Below are positions 1-8,934 of a stretch of 64,000 bases of DNA, piece after piece. This stretch comes from Natronincola peptidivorans (GTDB taxonomy: Bacteria > Bacillota > Clostridia > Peptostreptococcales > Natronincolaceae): assembly GCF_900111615.1 (NCBI RefSeq), contig NZ_FOHU01000003.1, positions 248,001 through 312,000 of the forward strand, written 5' to 3'. The notes under the pieces were generated by a model. It was not told where the DNA came from, searched no databases, and worked only from the letters and a program-made list of their open reading frames with translations. Made by a program: the position numbers and the translations under genes. The stretch's first letter is position 1. Each line of letters opens with the position of its first letter.

Positions 1-1
1 A

Positions 2-415
2 AAGAAGCTTTCTAATGATACAGAGAAAAATTCAGAGGATATTATTGCTACATTACGAGAAATGACAGATATGATGAACTTGTTGAACAGTAGATCAAAT
101 GAAGGAAAGGAGGAAGTGTTAAAAACAAAGGATTTAATAAAACAATCAGAGGTTCTATTAGATAATATTATTAAATCAGAAAATGATATTAATGCCCATG
201 TTGAAGAAGTGCATCATTCACAGGAAGAAAACTTAAAAGGTATACACGATATTACCTCCAATCTTACAAACCTTGTTGATAAATCAAAGAATGAGAATAA
301 GCAGCTTGAAGAGTTAATTATAAGTGTTCAAAAGAAATCAGATTTTTATCTTCATCTTTTAAATCATCTTCATCAAATAAAACTGCTAAAGGAAGAACAC
401 TCAAAAAACCTATAG
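2..415 (+). CDS. C-terminal part of a coiled-coil, chemoreceptor-like protein
   Basis: The reading frame is open from the first complete codon of the window to a stop at 413-415, so the true start lies upstream; the Met codon at 62 is probably internal. The 138 visible residues are hydrophilic, rich in Glu, Lys, Asn and Ser, and show heptad-like spacing of Ile/Leu, as expected of a long helical coiled coil. This resembles the signalling or linker helices of methyl-accepting proteins, but no hallmark hairpin motif of that family is visible, so the family call is tentative. A decayed copy of this gene end and its terminator lies at 26883-27042. Confidence 0.5.
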   Translation, partial: KKLSNDTEKNSEDIIATLREMTDMMNLLNSRSNEGKEEVLKTKDLIKQSEVLLDNIIKSENDINAHVEEVHHSQEENLKGIHDITSNLTNLVDKSKNENKQLEELIISVQKKSDFYLHLLNHLHQIKLLKEEHSKNL

Positions 416-468
416 GATTGGAAAAGATAAGTAAGCAAGTTTTCAAACAAAGTTTTTGCAGTTCTGGA

Positions 469-503
469 GGGAAGTTTCAAGATCATTGAAACTTCCCTTC
501 ATT
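469..503 (+). terminator. Rho-independent terminator of the first gene
   Basis: A perfect 11-bp stem, GGGAAGTTTCA paired with TGAAACTTCCC (469-479 and 487-497), with a 7-nt loop, sits about 55 bases after the stop codon and is followed by a T-rich stretch. A mutated copy of the same hairpin is found at 27014-27042. Confidence 0.75.
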
Positions 504-621
504 GAATTATTGTATATCCAAATCCTATCAGGTTCCTCCAAGGTGCTTTATTTTTTGTATAAGATTAGTATTCCTAGGATTCAGGGACGTAGTTTTGTTG
601 TTTTATGGAATCATTTTTAAA

Positions 622-1617
622 TCACTGCTTTGCTTGTAAATTGGTGTCTTCTTCTGTAAACAACGTTTTATATTCCCCATAGCCTTCCCTATCTAAATCT
701 TCCTTAGGAATAAAACGTAGTGCAGCGGAATTGATACAATATCTTAATCCTCCTTTTTCTTTAGGACCATCATCAAAAACATGCCCTAGATGGGAATCAC
801 CATATCTACTCCGCACCTCTGTCCTTATCATTCCATGGCTTTCATCTAGCTTCTGATCAATGTGTTGATACTGTAATGGTTTTGAGAAGCTTGGCCATCC
901 ACAACCAGCATCGTATTGATCCTTGGAACTAAAAAGTGGCTCACCTGATACGATATCTACATAGATTCCTTCTTTTTTATTATCATAAAAATCATTATCA
1001 AAAGGTCTCTCAGTAGCGTTGTTTTGTGTTACCTCATACTGTAACGTCGTTAATTTCTCTTTTAATTCTTTAGTATTTTTTTCTACCCGCCACTTGCTTT
1101 CAATAAAGCCTTTTCGCCCAGACCCTTGATAATAATAGTTATAGTGAAAAGCATTTTTTTTATAATAATCCTGATGCTTTTCCTCTGCTGGGTAAAAGTT
1201 TTTCGCTGGGAAAATGTCTGTGACAATGGGTTTATGGAATTTCTTGCTTTTTTCAAGCTTTTCTTTAGATTCTTCTGCTAAATGCTTTTGTTTTTCATTA
1301 TGATAGTATATAGCGGTTTTATATTGCTCCCCTCGATCATGAAATTGTCCTCCTTCATCCGTGGGGTCAATGCTTTTCCAAAATATATCTAATAGCTTTT
1401 CATAAGGAAAAACTGTTGGGTCAAAGGTGATTTGCACTACTTCACGATGGCCAGTAGTGCCTGAGATCACTTCTTCATAGGATGGGTTTTCTTTATGCCC
1501 TCCTGAATACCCTGATACTACACTATAAATCCCTGGCATTTCATCAAAGGGTTTCACCATGCACCAGAAGCATCCTCCTGCAAAGGTGGCTTTTTCTGTT
1601 ATAGTGTCTTTATTCAT
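622..1617 (-). CDS. msrAB: Fused peptide-methionine sulfoxide reductase MsrA/MsrB
   Basis: A 331-residue bifunctional protein that reduces the S (MsrA) and R (MsrB) epimers of methionine sulfoxide in proteins. Residues 8-160 are MsrA, with the active-site block GGCFWC (Cys16, Cys19). Residues 178-315 are MsrB, with GCGWPSF (Cys239) and the catalytic [11 protein letters not shown] (Cys294). There is no signal peptide or membrane segment, so it should act in the cytoplasm, unlike secreted or anchored fusions such as PilB. It is a single gene divergent from the pirin gene. The MsrA nucleophile is Cys, not the selenocysteine seen in some related clostridia. A decayed MsrB tail lies far downstream at 18799-18933. 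Confidence 0.95.
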   Translation of the reverse strand: MNKDTITEKATFAGGCFWCMVKPFDEMPGIYSVVSGYSGGHKENPSYEEVISGTTGHREVVQITFDPTVFPYEKLLDIFWKSIDPTDEGGQFHDRGEQYKTAIYYHNEKQKHLAEESKEKLEKSKKFHKPIVTDIFPAKNFYPAEEKHQDYYKKNAFHYNYYYQGSGRKGFIESKWRVEKNTKELKEKLTTLQYEVTQNNATERPFDNDFYDNKKEGIYVDIVSGEPLFSSKDQYDAGCGWPSFSKPLQYQHIDQKLDESHGMIRTEVRSRYGDSHLGHVFDDGPKEKGGLRYCINSAALRFIPKEDLDREGYGEYKTLFTEEDTNLQAKQ

Positions 1618-1917
1618 CCTCTATTCACCTCTCATTTTAAATGGCATTATATAATCAACATCCTACTATATAAATTCCCCAAAACCCTTTACTCTAATCC
1701 TAAATCTGCTGCTACAGACTGTGTACACAATTATTGGCTATCCGTATGACTCCCTAAATATTTGCAAGTAAATTTATACAATACTACTCTGTTGAATTAT
1801 TTTAAAGGAGTTTATTCTTATTTAGGACTGTTGAAGTTTTGATGGGAGTTTAAATTTTCTCCTTTTAGGTATAATTGTTATAGGAAGACTTAAATTTTAA
1901 AAGAATGGGGTGTAAAT

Positions 1918-2952
1918 GTGGGGAAAAGCATAATTAGCGTGAAGGATTTTAAGTTCAGAGAGGATCCAGGTGACCCTTTTATTGCAAGGATGCATCATCT
2001 TGACTATTATCCTAAAGGTAATGGTCATCAGGGAGTCTCTAAGACAGACTTAAAAGGGAAAAACATAGGAGAAGACTTTGACTTTAGTGATGATTGGAAA
2101 ATGTATTATGGAAAAGAAGTGCCGGGATTTCCTGTTCATCCCCATAGAGGCTTTGAAACAATCACCATCGTTCTACAGGGCTATGTGGATCATTCTGATT
2201 CTATTGGCGCAACAGGAAGATATGGTGCCGGCGATGTGCAATGGATGACAGCAGGAAGCGGTATACAGCATGCAGAGATGTTTCCTTTAGTACATGATGA
2301 TAAAGAAAATACCATGGAGCTGTTCCAGGTTTGGTTAAACTCACCAAGTAAGGATAAATTTGTTGACTGCTATTATAAAATGCTGTGGGCTGAAGATATT
2401 CCTGTGGTAGAAGAGGTAGACGAATCTGGGAACAAAGCTATTATCAATGTCATTGCAGGATCCTACAAGGACATTAAAAGCTTAGACCCAAATCCCAATT
2501 CATGGGCCAATAACAGGACTAATCATGTGGGTATCTGGACCATTCATCTGGAACCAGGTGCAAGCTTTACCCTGCCCAGCGTGTCTCCTACCTTAAATAG
2601 AAATCTTTATTTTTATAAAGGTTCCAGCATATCAATAGATAGCACCTCTATTAAATCTAATAGCAGCTTGAAGCTGGCTGGTAATGAAGAAATCAAGGTG
2701 CTAAATGGCAATGAAGATAGCTTTTTGCTGCTGCTTGAAGGGGAACCCATCAATGAACCTGTTGTAAACTATGGTCCCTTTGTCATGAATACTATGGAAG
2801 AAATTCAACAAGCCTACAAGGATTACAAGGCTACCAGCTTTGGAGGCTGGCCATGGGATAGAAAGGATCCGGTGAATTCCAAGGCTTTAGGAAGGTTTGC
2901 AAAATATAGTGGTGAGGATATAGATACTCCAGGTAAATCCATCAACAAATAA
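1918..2952 (+). CDS. Pirin family protein
   Basis: A 344-residue cupin of the pirin family. The first cupin holds the metal site: His74 and His76 in PVHPHRGFET, and His118 and Glu120 in GSGIQHAEMF. These match the four iron ligands of human pirin, so metal binding is likely. The second cupin (about 200-300) has diverged. Pirins are variously quercetinase-like dioxygenases or redox-sensing regulators; nothing here decides between these. The GTG start at 1918 has GGGG about seven bases upstream. The gene is monocistronic and is followed by a terminator hairpin at 3055-3081. Confidence 0.88.
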   Translation: MGKSIISVKDFKFREDPGDPFIARMHHLDYYPKGNGHQGVSKTDLKGKNIGEDFDFSDDWKMYYGKEVPGFPVHPHRGFETITIVLQGYVDHSDSIGATGRYGAGDVQWMTAGSGIQHAEMFPLVHDDKENTMELFQVWLNSPSKDKFVDCYYKMLWAEDIPVVEEVDESGNKAIINVIAGSYKDIKSLDPNPNSWANNRTNHVGIWTIHLEPGASFTLPSVSPTLNRNLYFYKGSSISIDSTSIKSNSSLKLAGNEEIKVLNGNEDSFLLLLEGEPINEPVVNYGPFVMNTMEEIQQAYKDYKATSFGGWPWDRKDPVNSKALGRFAKYSGEDIDTPGKSINK

Positions 2953-3054
2953 AAGAATCAGATGGTCTCATCTATCAAGGAAAATCAAAGCTACAATAGG
3001 AAATTAATTAACTTTTTATTGAAACAAGCTCAATTCATTATGTTCATTTGTTTA

Positions 3055-3087
3055 AGACCATACTGTAGCTCAGTGTGGTCTTTTTCT
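3055..3087 (+). terminator. Terminator after the pirin gene
   Basis: An 11-bp stem, AGACCATACTG with CAGTGTGGTCT (one G-T wobble) and a 5-nt loop, followed directly by TTTTTC, about 100 bases after the pirin stop codon. Confidence 0.8.
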
Positions 3088-3304
3088 ATACTAAAACTAA
3101 TATATACTCAGTTTTTTTAAATCTCTTCTCCCTTTCCATCACATAAACTCACTTGAATAACTCTTTCTTTACTGCTAAATTTTAAGATTTTCTGTCCCCT
3201 TTGTCTCTTTTATATGCTAGCATCATAAGGTTAATATAGAAAAGAGACGGCTAAATATGATATATTAGTATGTAGCTGAAAATATGTAGGGATGGTGCTG
3301 TACT

Positions 3305-4552
3305 ATGCTGATTTTATCTCTTTTTACCTCAATTTTTGTAACACTATTGTTAGTGAATAGAAAAGTAAATATAGGCTTTTCTCTAATAGCTGGATCTTTT
3401 TTACTGGTACTATTAAATGGACGTGGTCTTTCAACGTTTTTACAAATATTTATCCAAACGCTTTTTGAATCCACCACAATTTCCTTGGCTTCTGTTATTG
3501 CTTTAATTTGTGTTTTAGCACATTTAATGGAGAAATATCTAATTTTGGATAGGATGATTATTGCTTTAGAAAGGATGCTGCGCAGTGCAAAGGCTACAAT
3601 ATTAGTGGCCCCTGCCCTCATGGGGACTTTGCTTGTTTCTGGTGGTGCATTAATGTCTTGTCCCATTGTAGGAAGTCTAGGAGATAGACTGCATATCTCC
3701 GACAACAGAAAAGTAGCTATCAATTTGGTTTTTAGACATGCTCTTTTATTTGTTTTTCCACTGGCCCCTACACTCCTATTAGCTGCTGAAATAGGGGATT
3801 TTAAAGTGATTGACTTTATTAAACTTCAGTTTCCCATTGCTTTAGCTTTATACATATTTGGTTATATGTTTTATCTTAGAAATTATAAGGAGTCTAAAGC
3901 TGAAAAAATAAATATTCAACAATATATCAAAGCTGTAAGGGAATTTCTTCTCTATTCATCTCCTATATTAGTAAGCTTGCTGGGGGTTGCACTTTTAAAG
4001 CTTTCTTTTCAAGCTTCTCTTTTGGTAGGAATCGTTATTAGTATTGTCATCAATCAATATGATAAAAAAAGAGATGGAAAATATAATATCAATCAGCATC
4101 CTCTAATTACCATGTACAAAGGAATTAAACTACCTATGCTCATTGCTATCATTGGCATAATGCTTTATAAAAATGCTGTGAATGAGATTGATGAAATCAT
4201 TATCTTTCTAAATAGTCTACTGGAAAAAGGGATGCCTATTGAGCTTTTGATCATATTATCCAGTGCTGTTATATGCTTCCCATTAGCTTCAACAAATCCT
4301 GGTATTGCAATTTTATTTCCTTTGCTTTTGCCTTTAGCCCCCAACTATGAGACTAAACTTTTATATGCTATGTTTATCTATACAAGCTCCTTTATGTTTT
4401 ATTATATTTCGCCGCTACACCTTTGTCAGGTCTTGACCTTGGAATATTTCCAGGTGAAGTTAAAGGATCTTTATAAAAACTATCTTTATTTGTTACCCCT
4501 TACTTACATCGTGATGCTTTCCATTTATGTTGTTGGTTTTGTTTTTAGTTGA
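3305..4552 (+). CDS. DUF401 family integral membrane protein
   Basis: A 415-residue polytopic membrane protein with about ten hydrophobic segments spread over its whole length. The conserved block near residues 100-160, SGGALMSCPIVGSLGDRL followed by NLVFRHALLFVFPLAP, is characteristic of DUF401, a group within the ion-transporter/lactate-permease-like fold. The substrate is unknown. The C-terminal block STNPGIAILFPLLLPL is the second re-entrant-type motif expected in this fold. The start ATG at 3305 has GGGATGG upstream. It is the first gene of a run with the MotA/OmpA-like pair, but a possible terminator at about 4580-4616 separates them. Confidence 0.7.
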   Translation: MLILSLFTSIFVTLLLVNRKVNIGFSLIAGSFLLVLLNGRGLSTFLQIFIQTLFESTTISLASVIALICVLAHLMEKYLILDRMIIALERMLRSAKATILVAPALMGTLLVSGGALMSCPIVGSLGDRLHISDNRKVAINLVFRHALLFVFPLAPTLLLAAEIGDFKVIDFIKLQFPIALALYIFGYMFYLRNYKESKAEKINIQQYIKAVREFLLYSSPILVSLLGVALLKLSFQASLLVGIVISIVINQYDKKRDGKYNINQHPLITMYKGIKLPMLIAIIGIMLYKNAVNEIDEIIIFLNSLLEKGMPIELLIILSSAVICFPLASTNPGIAILFPLLLPLAPNYETKLLYAMFIYTSSFMFYYISPLHLCQVLTLEYFQVKLKDLYKNYLYLLPLTYIVMLSIYVVGFVFS

Positions 4553-4579
4553 TGCAGATATCTTTTATATTTTGAAGGA

Positions 4580-4618
4580 AAAGTACCTACTGGCTTAAAA
4601 GCTGGTGCTTTTTGCCTA
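4580..4618 (+). terminator. Possible terminator between DUF401 gene and motor pair
   Basis: AAGTACC can pair with GGTGCTT around an inner GCTT-AA-AAGC hairpin, and is followed by five T residues. The stem is imperfect, so this is a weaker call than the other terminators. Confidence 0.4.
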
Positions 4619-4683
4619 TATTGGGTATAATTATAGATAGGCTTGTTTTTATACAACTATTTACTGAAAAGGGGGAAGATAAT

Positions 4684-5685
4684 ATGTTGCCATTATTAAG
4701 CAAACTTAATGGACTAGCTGTACTTATCATTGTGAGCATTTTAGTTATTTTTTTTACTGCATTATTTGGGTCAATTACCCTTCGAAGAAAATATATGTCT
4801 ATGGGCAATGATGTAAATAATCCTGCAAATAGAACAAAAGGAAAATTTGACCACGCTATTTTTAACAGCATTATTAATGATTATAATAATGCTATGCAAG
4901 GAAGTTTTAGAGATATCAATACCCAGGCTATTATTGAAAGAAACTTTAATAGCGAGTTTAGAAGCTTCAACCTCACAGAAAGATTTATTAAGAATGCCGT
5001 CTCGTTAATGATCATATTAGGGCTTTTAGGAACTTTTTATGGGCTAACCCTTTCTATTGGCAAATTGGTAGAGATCCTCTCTATCAGTGGAGGTGCAGAA
5101 GTATTAGAAGGTATGGACAATATTATAGTAGGATTAATTGATTCTGTAAAAGGAATGTCCGTTGCCTTTATTACTTCTTTATTTGGTATCGCTTGTTCTG
5201 TTTTATTAACCATTTTAAACATCATATTTAATGTAGAGGATGCTAGAGAATCTGTCATGGTTCAAATAGAAGAATACTTAGATAACAATATAGCCTTTGT
5301 ACTAACTAAAAAAGAAAAAGAACAGGATTATGAAAGACAGAGAAGTGTTTGGAAGGATTCCTTCGAGTCTATAGGTAACACACTAGAAAGAAACCTTCAC
5401 TATGTTGCTGAAACCATGGGCAATCAATTTGTGGCTGCGGCAGATAGTATGACAAAAACCTCTAATGAGTTATCTATAAGCATTAATCAATTTGATCAAT
5501 CTCTACAAAAATTTAGTGAAAACACACGAGATTTTTCAGAGTTTAACTATCATCTTAGAACCAATGTTGATCGCATGAATGTTGGGTTTGCAGATTTGAC
5601 AGAAGATCTTGCTAGTCATAAGAAAAGTATAAAGGAAATCAATGAAAGAATTGATACCCTAACCTTTAGCAGAAAAAAAGAATAA
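4684..5685 (+). CDS. MotA/TolQ/ExbB-family ion channel subunit, ZorA-like
   Basis: A 333-residue membrane protein. Segment one (about residues 8-34) is followed by a cytoplasmic domain. Two further helices (about 105-130 and 150-190) carry the MotA/ExbB core, seen as ILGLLGTFYGLTLSIG and GMSVAFITSLFGIACSVL. A C-terminal tail of about 120 residues is predicted to be helical and coiled. The ATG at 4684 is preferred over the upstream TTG at 4612 because AAAGGGGGAAG lies just before it. The next gene encodes the OmpA/MotB-like partner 15 bases downstream. The pair should form a proton- or sodium-driven stator. It resembles ZorA of the Zorya defence system but has a much shorter tail and no Zorya effector nearby. 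Confidence 0.8.
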   Translation: MLPLLSKLNGLAVLIIVSILVIFFTALFGSITLRRKYMSMGNDVNNPANRTKGKFDHAIFNSIINDYNNAMQGSFRDINTQAIIERNFNSEFRSFNLTERFIKNAVSLMIILGLLGTFYGLTLSIGKLVEILSISGGAEVLEGMDNIIVGLIDSVKGMSVAFITSLFGIACSVLLTILNIIFNVEDARESVMVQIEEYLDNNIAFVLTKKEKEQDYERQRSVWKDSFESIGNTLERNLHYVAETMGNQFVAAADSMTKTSNELSISINQFDQSLQKFSENTRDFSEFNYHLRTNVDRMNVGFADLTEDLASHKKSIKEINERIDTLTFSRKKE

Positions 5686-5700
5686 AAAGGGGGCCTTTCT

Positions 5701-6639
5701 ATGAGATTTCGCAAAAGAAACTTTAAAAGAAGCAGCGGAGAACAGAATTTCTGGCCTTCTTTCACTGATATGATTTCCACCATTTCTTTAATACTTTTTG
5801 TGCTAATGCTTTTAGCTTATATACAAAATATTATTTCTGGTAAAAATTTGGAATTTGCAAAAAAAGAATTGATGGATACTCAATTGCAGCTAGAATCTTC
5901 TAAGGCTGAAATTAGCCAAGCTGATCAACATCTAAGGCTCATGAGGGATCAGTTGGAAGAGATCAGGGCTGAAGTTGAAGATGGGCAGATTGCTTTGACA
6001 CTATCAGAAGAGCAAATAGAAGAACAGCGACAAATAATAGCAGAGAGCAATCGAGAATTAGGAGAAGTGAGAGCAAAATTAAAAGGTATTGCAGTTCTTC
6101 GTTTAGATGTATTAGAAAAAGTAAAAACTTCTATAGAAGAAGAATTGGGGACAACCAATCGTTCAGGACAAGAATTGGTCAGCATTGCTGATAACGGTAA
6201 TATCGTAATAAATGAAGGTTTGGTTTTTGAGTTTAATTCTTATGCTATTAAGTCTGAAGGAAGGGAGCTTTTGACAAAACTCTCTGAAGCCTTCGAAAAT
6301 GTTTTAGATGATCCAGCTGTTAGAGAAAATATTGATGCAATAAGCATTCAAGGTCATACAGATGATGTTGGGACAGGAGCATATAACAGAGAGTTATCCT
6401 CTAAAAGAGCAACTACTGTTGTCAATTACTTGATGTCCAGTAATCCCTCTATAGAGAGAAAATATGCCTCCTATTTTGTAGCTAGCGCTTATTCGAAGTA
6501 TCGTCCTATTGTAAGTGGAACATCAGAAAGGGCCCGTGCTCAAAATAGAAGGATTGAAATATCCTTGATCTTAAAAGATTCACATGTTCAAGACATCATC
6601 GAGGAATACATACAGGAGCCTAGAGCAATTATACAGTAG
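5701..6639 (+). CDS. OmpA/MotB-family peptidoglycan-binding motor subunit, ZorB-like
   Basis: A 312-residue protein with a short basic N-terminus and one transmembrane helix (about 20-44). Asp23, in the motif FWPSFTDMIS, sits at the entry of this helix, where MotB/ZorB carry the ion-binding aspartate. A coiled coil follows (about 50-130), then an OmpA-like domain (about 160-300) with SIQGHTDDVGTGAYNRELSS and a terminal arginine in the ARAQNRRIEI motif, as in domains that grip diaminopimelate in the cell wall. The start has AAAAGGGGG upstream and is 15 bases after the ZorA-like gene. A strong terminator closes the unit at 6654-6698. Confidence 0.82.
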   Translation: MRFRKRNFKRSSGEQNFWPSFTDMISTISLILFVLMLLAYIQNIISGKNLEFAKKELMDTQLQLESSKAEISQADQHLRLMRDQLEEIRAEVEDGQIALTLSEEQIEEQRQIIAESNRELGEVRAKLKGIAVLRLDVLEKVKTSIEEELGTTNRSGQELVSIADNGNIVINEGLVFEFNSYAIKSEGRELLTKLSEAFENVLDDPAVRENIDAISIQGHTDDVGTGAYNRELSSKRATTVVNYLMSSNPSIERKYASYFVASAYSKYRPIVSGTSERARAQNRRIEISLILKDSHVQDIIEEYIQEPRAIIQ

Positions 6640-6653
6640 GCTTTACAATTCAA

Positions 6654-6705
6654 AACAAAGAAGATGTCAGTTCTATTTCTATTGATATCTTCTTTGTTCT
6701 TATTT
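6654..6705 (+). terminator. Terminator after the motor pair
   Basis: A long stem, AACAAAGAAGATGTCA paired with TGATATCTTCTTTGTT (6654-6669, 6683-6698, one wobble), lies 15 bases after the OmpA-like stop codon and is followed by CTTATTT. Confidence 0.8.
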
Positions 6706-6762
6706 AGCCACTTTTAGGACCAAGAATCATCCTGCTGCGAAATTGTATAGAAAGATATTCTT

Positions 6763-7692
6763 CTATAGATGGGAAACCATTAATTCCAAATCTCCTTGTA
6801 AGCTTAAGGGACCATAATCGCAGGGGATGATAAAGTGGTCACCTTTTTTAATATCTATTCCATCAACACTTCCTACGCCATTTAAAACATTTATAATTTT
6901 AAATTTATTATTATGCTTATAGGTTAATCTACCCTCTATCTGTAATCTGTGTACAGAAAAATATTTCTCTTGTATCAAACTTTCCTTGTACCCGTTCTCT
7001 ATTTTCTCAGTACTTCTACTGATTTTATAATCTTTATGGGGTATGGTGGCTACCTCAATACTTTTGTTTATATGTAGTTCTCTAGGCTGGCCGTTTTCTA
7101 GACGATCATAATCATATACTCTATAGGTTATATCGCTGGACTGCTGTATTTCTAAAATCAAGCTTCCCTTTCCAATGGCATGAATGGTGCCGGAGGGAAT
7201 ATAGAAAAAATCTCCTGGCTTAATAGGTGTCTTCTTCAATAGCTCATTCCAGAGACCTTGTTTTATCATTTCTTTCATTTGTTTTTTGTCATTAGCATGA
7301 TGACCTATGATTAACTCTGCCCCTTCATCACAGTCAATGATATACCAGCATTCTGTTTTCCCAAACTCACCATTTTCATATGTATCAGCATAGTCGTCAT
7401 TAGGATGAACTTGAACACTTAGGTCATCCTTAGCGTCTATTATTTTTGTTAGTAAAGGAAATCTATCCCCTTCTATATTGCCGAAAATATGTCTTTTGTT
7501 TTTCCATAGCCAGCTTAATGTTTTGTCCTTATATTCACCATAGATAACCTTACAATCTCCATTGGGATGAGCACTTACTGTCCAGCATTCACCTATACCT
7601 TCACTATCTATATCGTAACCAAAATGAGTTTTGATTCTATTACCGCCCCAAATCTTTTCATGAAAAATCTTATCTAAAAATATTATTTCCAT
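6763..7692 (-). CDS. manA: Mannose-6-phosphate isomerase, class I
   Basis: A 309-residue cupin that interconverts mannose 6-phosphate and fructose 6-phosphate. The zinc ligands are visible: Gln94 and His96 in LSVQVHPNDDYA, Glu114 in GKTECWYII, and His171 in IPSGTIHAIGKG. The ATG at 7692 is chosen because GAGAGGAGG lies eight bases upstream; the longer frame to 7728 has no ribosome binding site. It is the last gene of the sugar locus, but a terminator at 7787-7825 separates it from the fructokinase gene, so it probably has its own promoter. It feeds mannose into glycolysis. Confidence 0.92.
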   Translation of the reverse strand: MEIIFLDKIFHEKIWGGNRIKTHFGYDIDSEGIGECWTVSAHPNGDCKVIYGEYKDKTLSWLWKNKRHIFGNIEGDRFPLLTKIIDAKDDLSVQVHPNDDYADTYENGEFGKTECWYIIDCDEGAELIIGHHANDKKQMKEMIKQGLWNELLKKTPIKPGDFFYIPSGTIHAIGKGSLILEIQQSSDITYRVYDYDRLENGQPRELHINKSIEVATIPHKDYKISRSTEKIENGYKESLIQEKYFSVHRLQIEGRLTYKHNNKFKIINVLNGVGSVDGIDIKKGDHFIIPCDYGPLSLQGDLELMVSHL

Positions 7693-7786
7693 AGAAATCC
7701 TCCTCTCCCGATTCTTTCTTATATCCATCTTAATTATATCATTAAAATATGCCCCTTAGCTTGAGCTATGTGTTTCTCACTTATTG

Positions 7787-7825
7787 TTAAAAAAGAAAAG
7801 AATGAAATCTAGTCCAATTTCATTC
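7787..7825 (-). terminator. Terminator after the fructokinase gene
   Basis: On the minus strand GAATGAAAT pairs with ATTTCATTC and is followed by TTTTCTTTTTT. It lies about 150 bases after the fructokinase stop codon and ends the SIS-ROK-fructokinase transcript. Confidence 0.75.
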
Positions 7826-7972
7826 CTTTCCTACTGCAAATATATAGACGTGCGCTTCACAACTAATTTTTTAAATGCTAAGGGGGGAGTACATTTACAT
7901 ACAGTGTCTATGATGTTTAACTCCTAGGCACATGTATTAAAAAATTAGATTCCTATAGCGCACATTTATATT

Positions 7973-8830
7973 CTATAAAGCCTGTCGAGCTAGTATTAAA
8001 CCACCGGTAATGCCTGCATTATCCCTTAAGGAAGGTGTTACGATATATGCATCTAAGTCCGGTGTTTCAACATAGTCTGCCAATAGGAAAGAAAATTCTT
8101 TCTTTACTAAGTCCATCATCCTCACCTGATTCATAACACCTCCTCCTAATATAATCTTTTCTGGTCTTAATATTAGGGTATAGTTAACCAAGGCTTGGGC
8201 CAAATAATAAGCAAGAATCTCCCAAATTTTGTGGTTGGCATCTAAGTTCTCTGCTTTTATTCCATATCGCTTTTCAATTGACGGCCCAGCAGCCAGTCCT
8301 TCAAGACAATTTTTGTGATAGGGGCAAAAGCCATCAAAGTCGTCATCAGGATGACTCCTAATGATGATATGTCCCATTTCTGTATGGCCAAAACCTTCTA
8401 TAATTTCTCCTTTTACTATAGCTCCTCCACCTATTCCCGTCCCCACAGTTAGATAGATACAGCTATGATCATCTGCAGCACTCCCAACCTTATATTCTCC
8501 TAAACAGGCGGCATTAACATCAGTCGTCCATCCAATAGGTATACTATACTGTTTTTTCATCTCCCCAAGGAAGTTAAAATTTCTCCAGTTTGTTTTAGGT
8601 GTGGAAGTAATATAGCCATATTTTTGTGATTGTTTGTTTACCTCAATGGGTCCAAAAGAACCTATGCCTATAGCCTTTACCTGGGGATATGTATCAAAGA
8701 AGTCGAAAACCCTTTGTAAAGTTTCCTCTGGGTAGGTTGTAGCAAAGGAAACCCTTTCAATTATTTTGAAATCTTCATCTCCTACTGCACATACGAATTT
8801 TGTTCCACCTGCTTCAATAGCGCCTAACAT
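7973..8830 (-). CDS. scrK: ROK family fructokinase
   Basis: A 285-residue sugar kinase of the YdhR/GmuE fructokinase group. The ATP loop is seen at the N-terminus (GAIEAGGTKF) and in LTVGTGIGGGA. The zinc site is complete: a His in the GHTEMGH region and then CPYHKNCLEG, which gives the Cys-His-Cys ligands typical of bacterial fructokinases. The start at 8830 is chosen because AGGAG is eight bases upstream; GTG and ATG codons at 8839 and 8836 are too close to it. The product phosphorylates fructose at C6, and with ManA it links mannose and fructose metabolism. Confidence 0.88.
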   Translation of the reverse strand: MLGAIEAGGTKFVCAVGDEDFKIIERVSFATTYPEETLQRVFDFFDTYPQVKAIGIGSFGPIEVNKQSQKYGYITSTPKTNWRNFNFLGEMKKQYSIPIGWTTDVNAACLGEYKVGSAADDHSCIYLTVGTGIGGGAIVKGEIIEGFGHTEMGHIIIRSHPDDDFDGFCPYHKNCLEGLAAGPSIEKRYGIKAENLDANHKIWEILAYYLAQALVNYTLILRPEKIILGGGVMNQVRMMDLVKKEFSFLLADYVETPDLDAYIVTPSLRDNAGITGGLILARQAL

Positions 8831-8934
8831 TTTCATCACTCCTCACTTAAAACAGCTTGTTGCTCTGTTTCCCTACGCTAAATGATGCATTTGTAGTCCT
8901 TAGGGTATCAGAGCTCAAGTTTAATTTTCTCAAT

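Noticed and set aside
622-1617. MsrA as a selenoprotein, as in some relatives
   Set aside because: The active site is encoded as Cys (GGCFWC), and the frame has no internal TGA.
3265-3723. Minus-strand ORFs opposite long genes (for example 3265-3723, 9101-9559, 11141-11443, 13110-13436)
   Set aside because: They mirror membrane or repetitive coding sequence of the opposite strand and lack ribosome sites and family features.
4684-6639. A complete Zorya anti-phage system
   Set aside because: Only the ZorA/ZorB-like motor genes are present; flanking genes are a DUF401 transporter and manA, with no ZorC, ZorD or ZorE.
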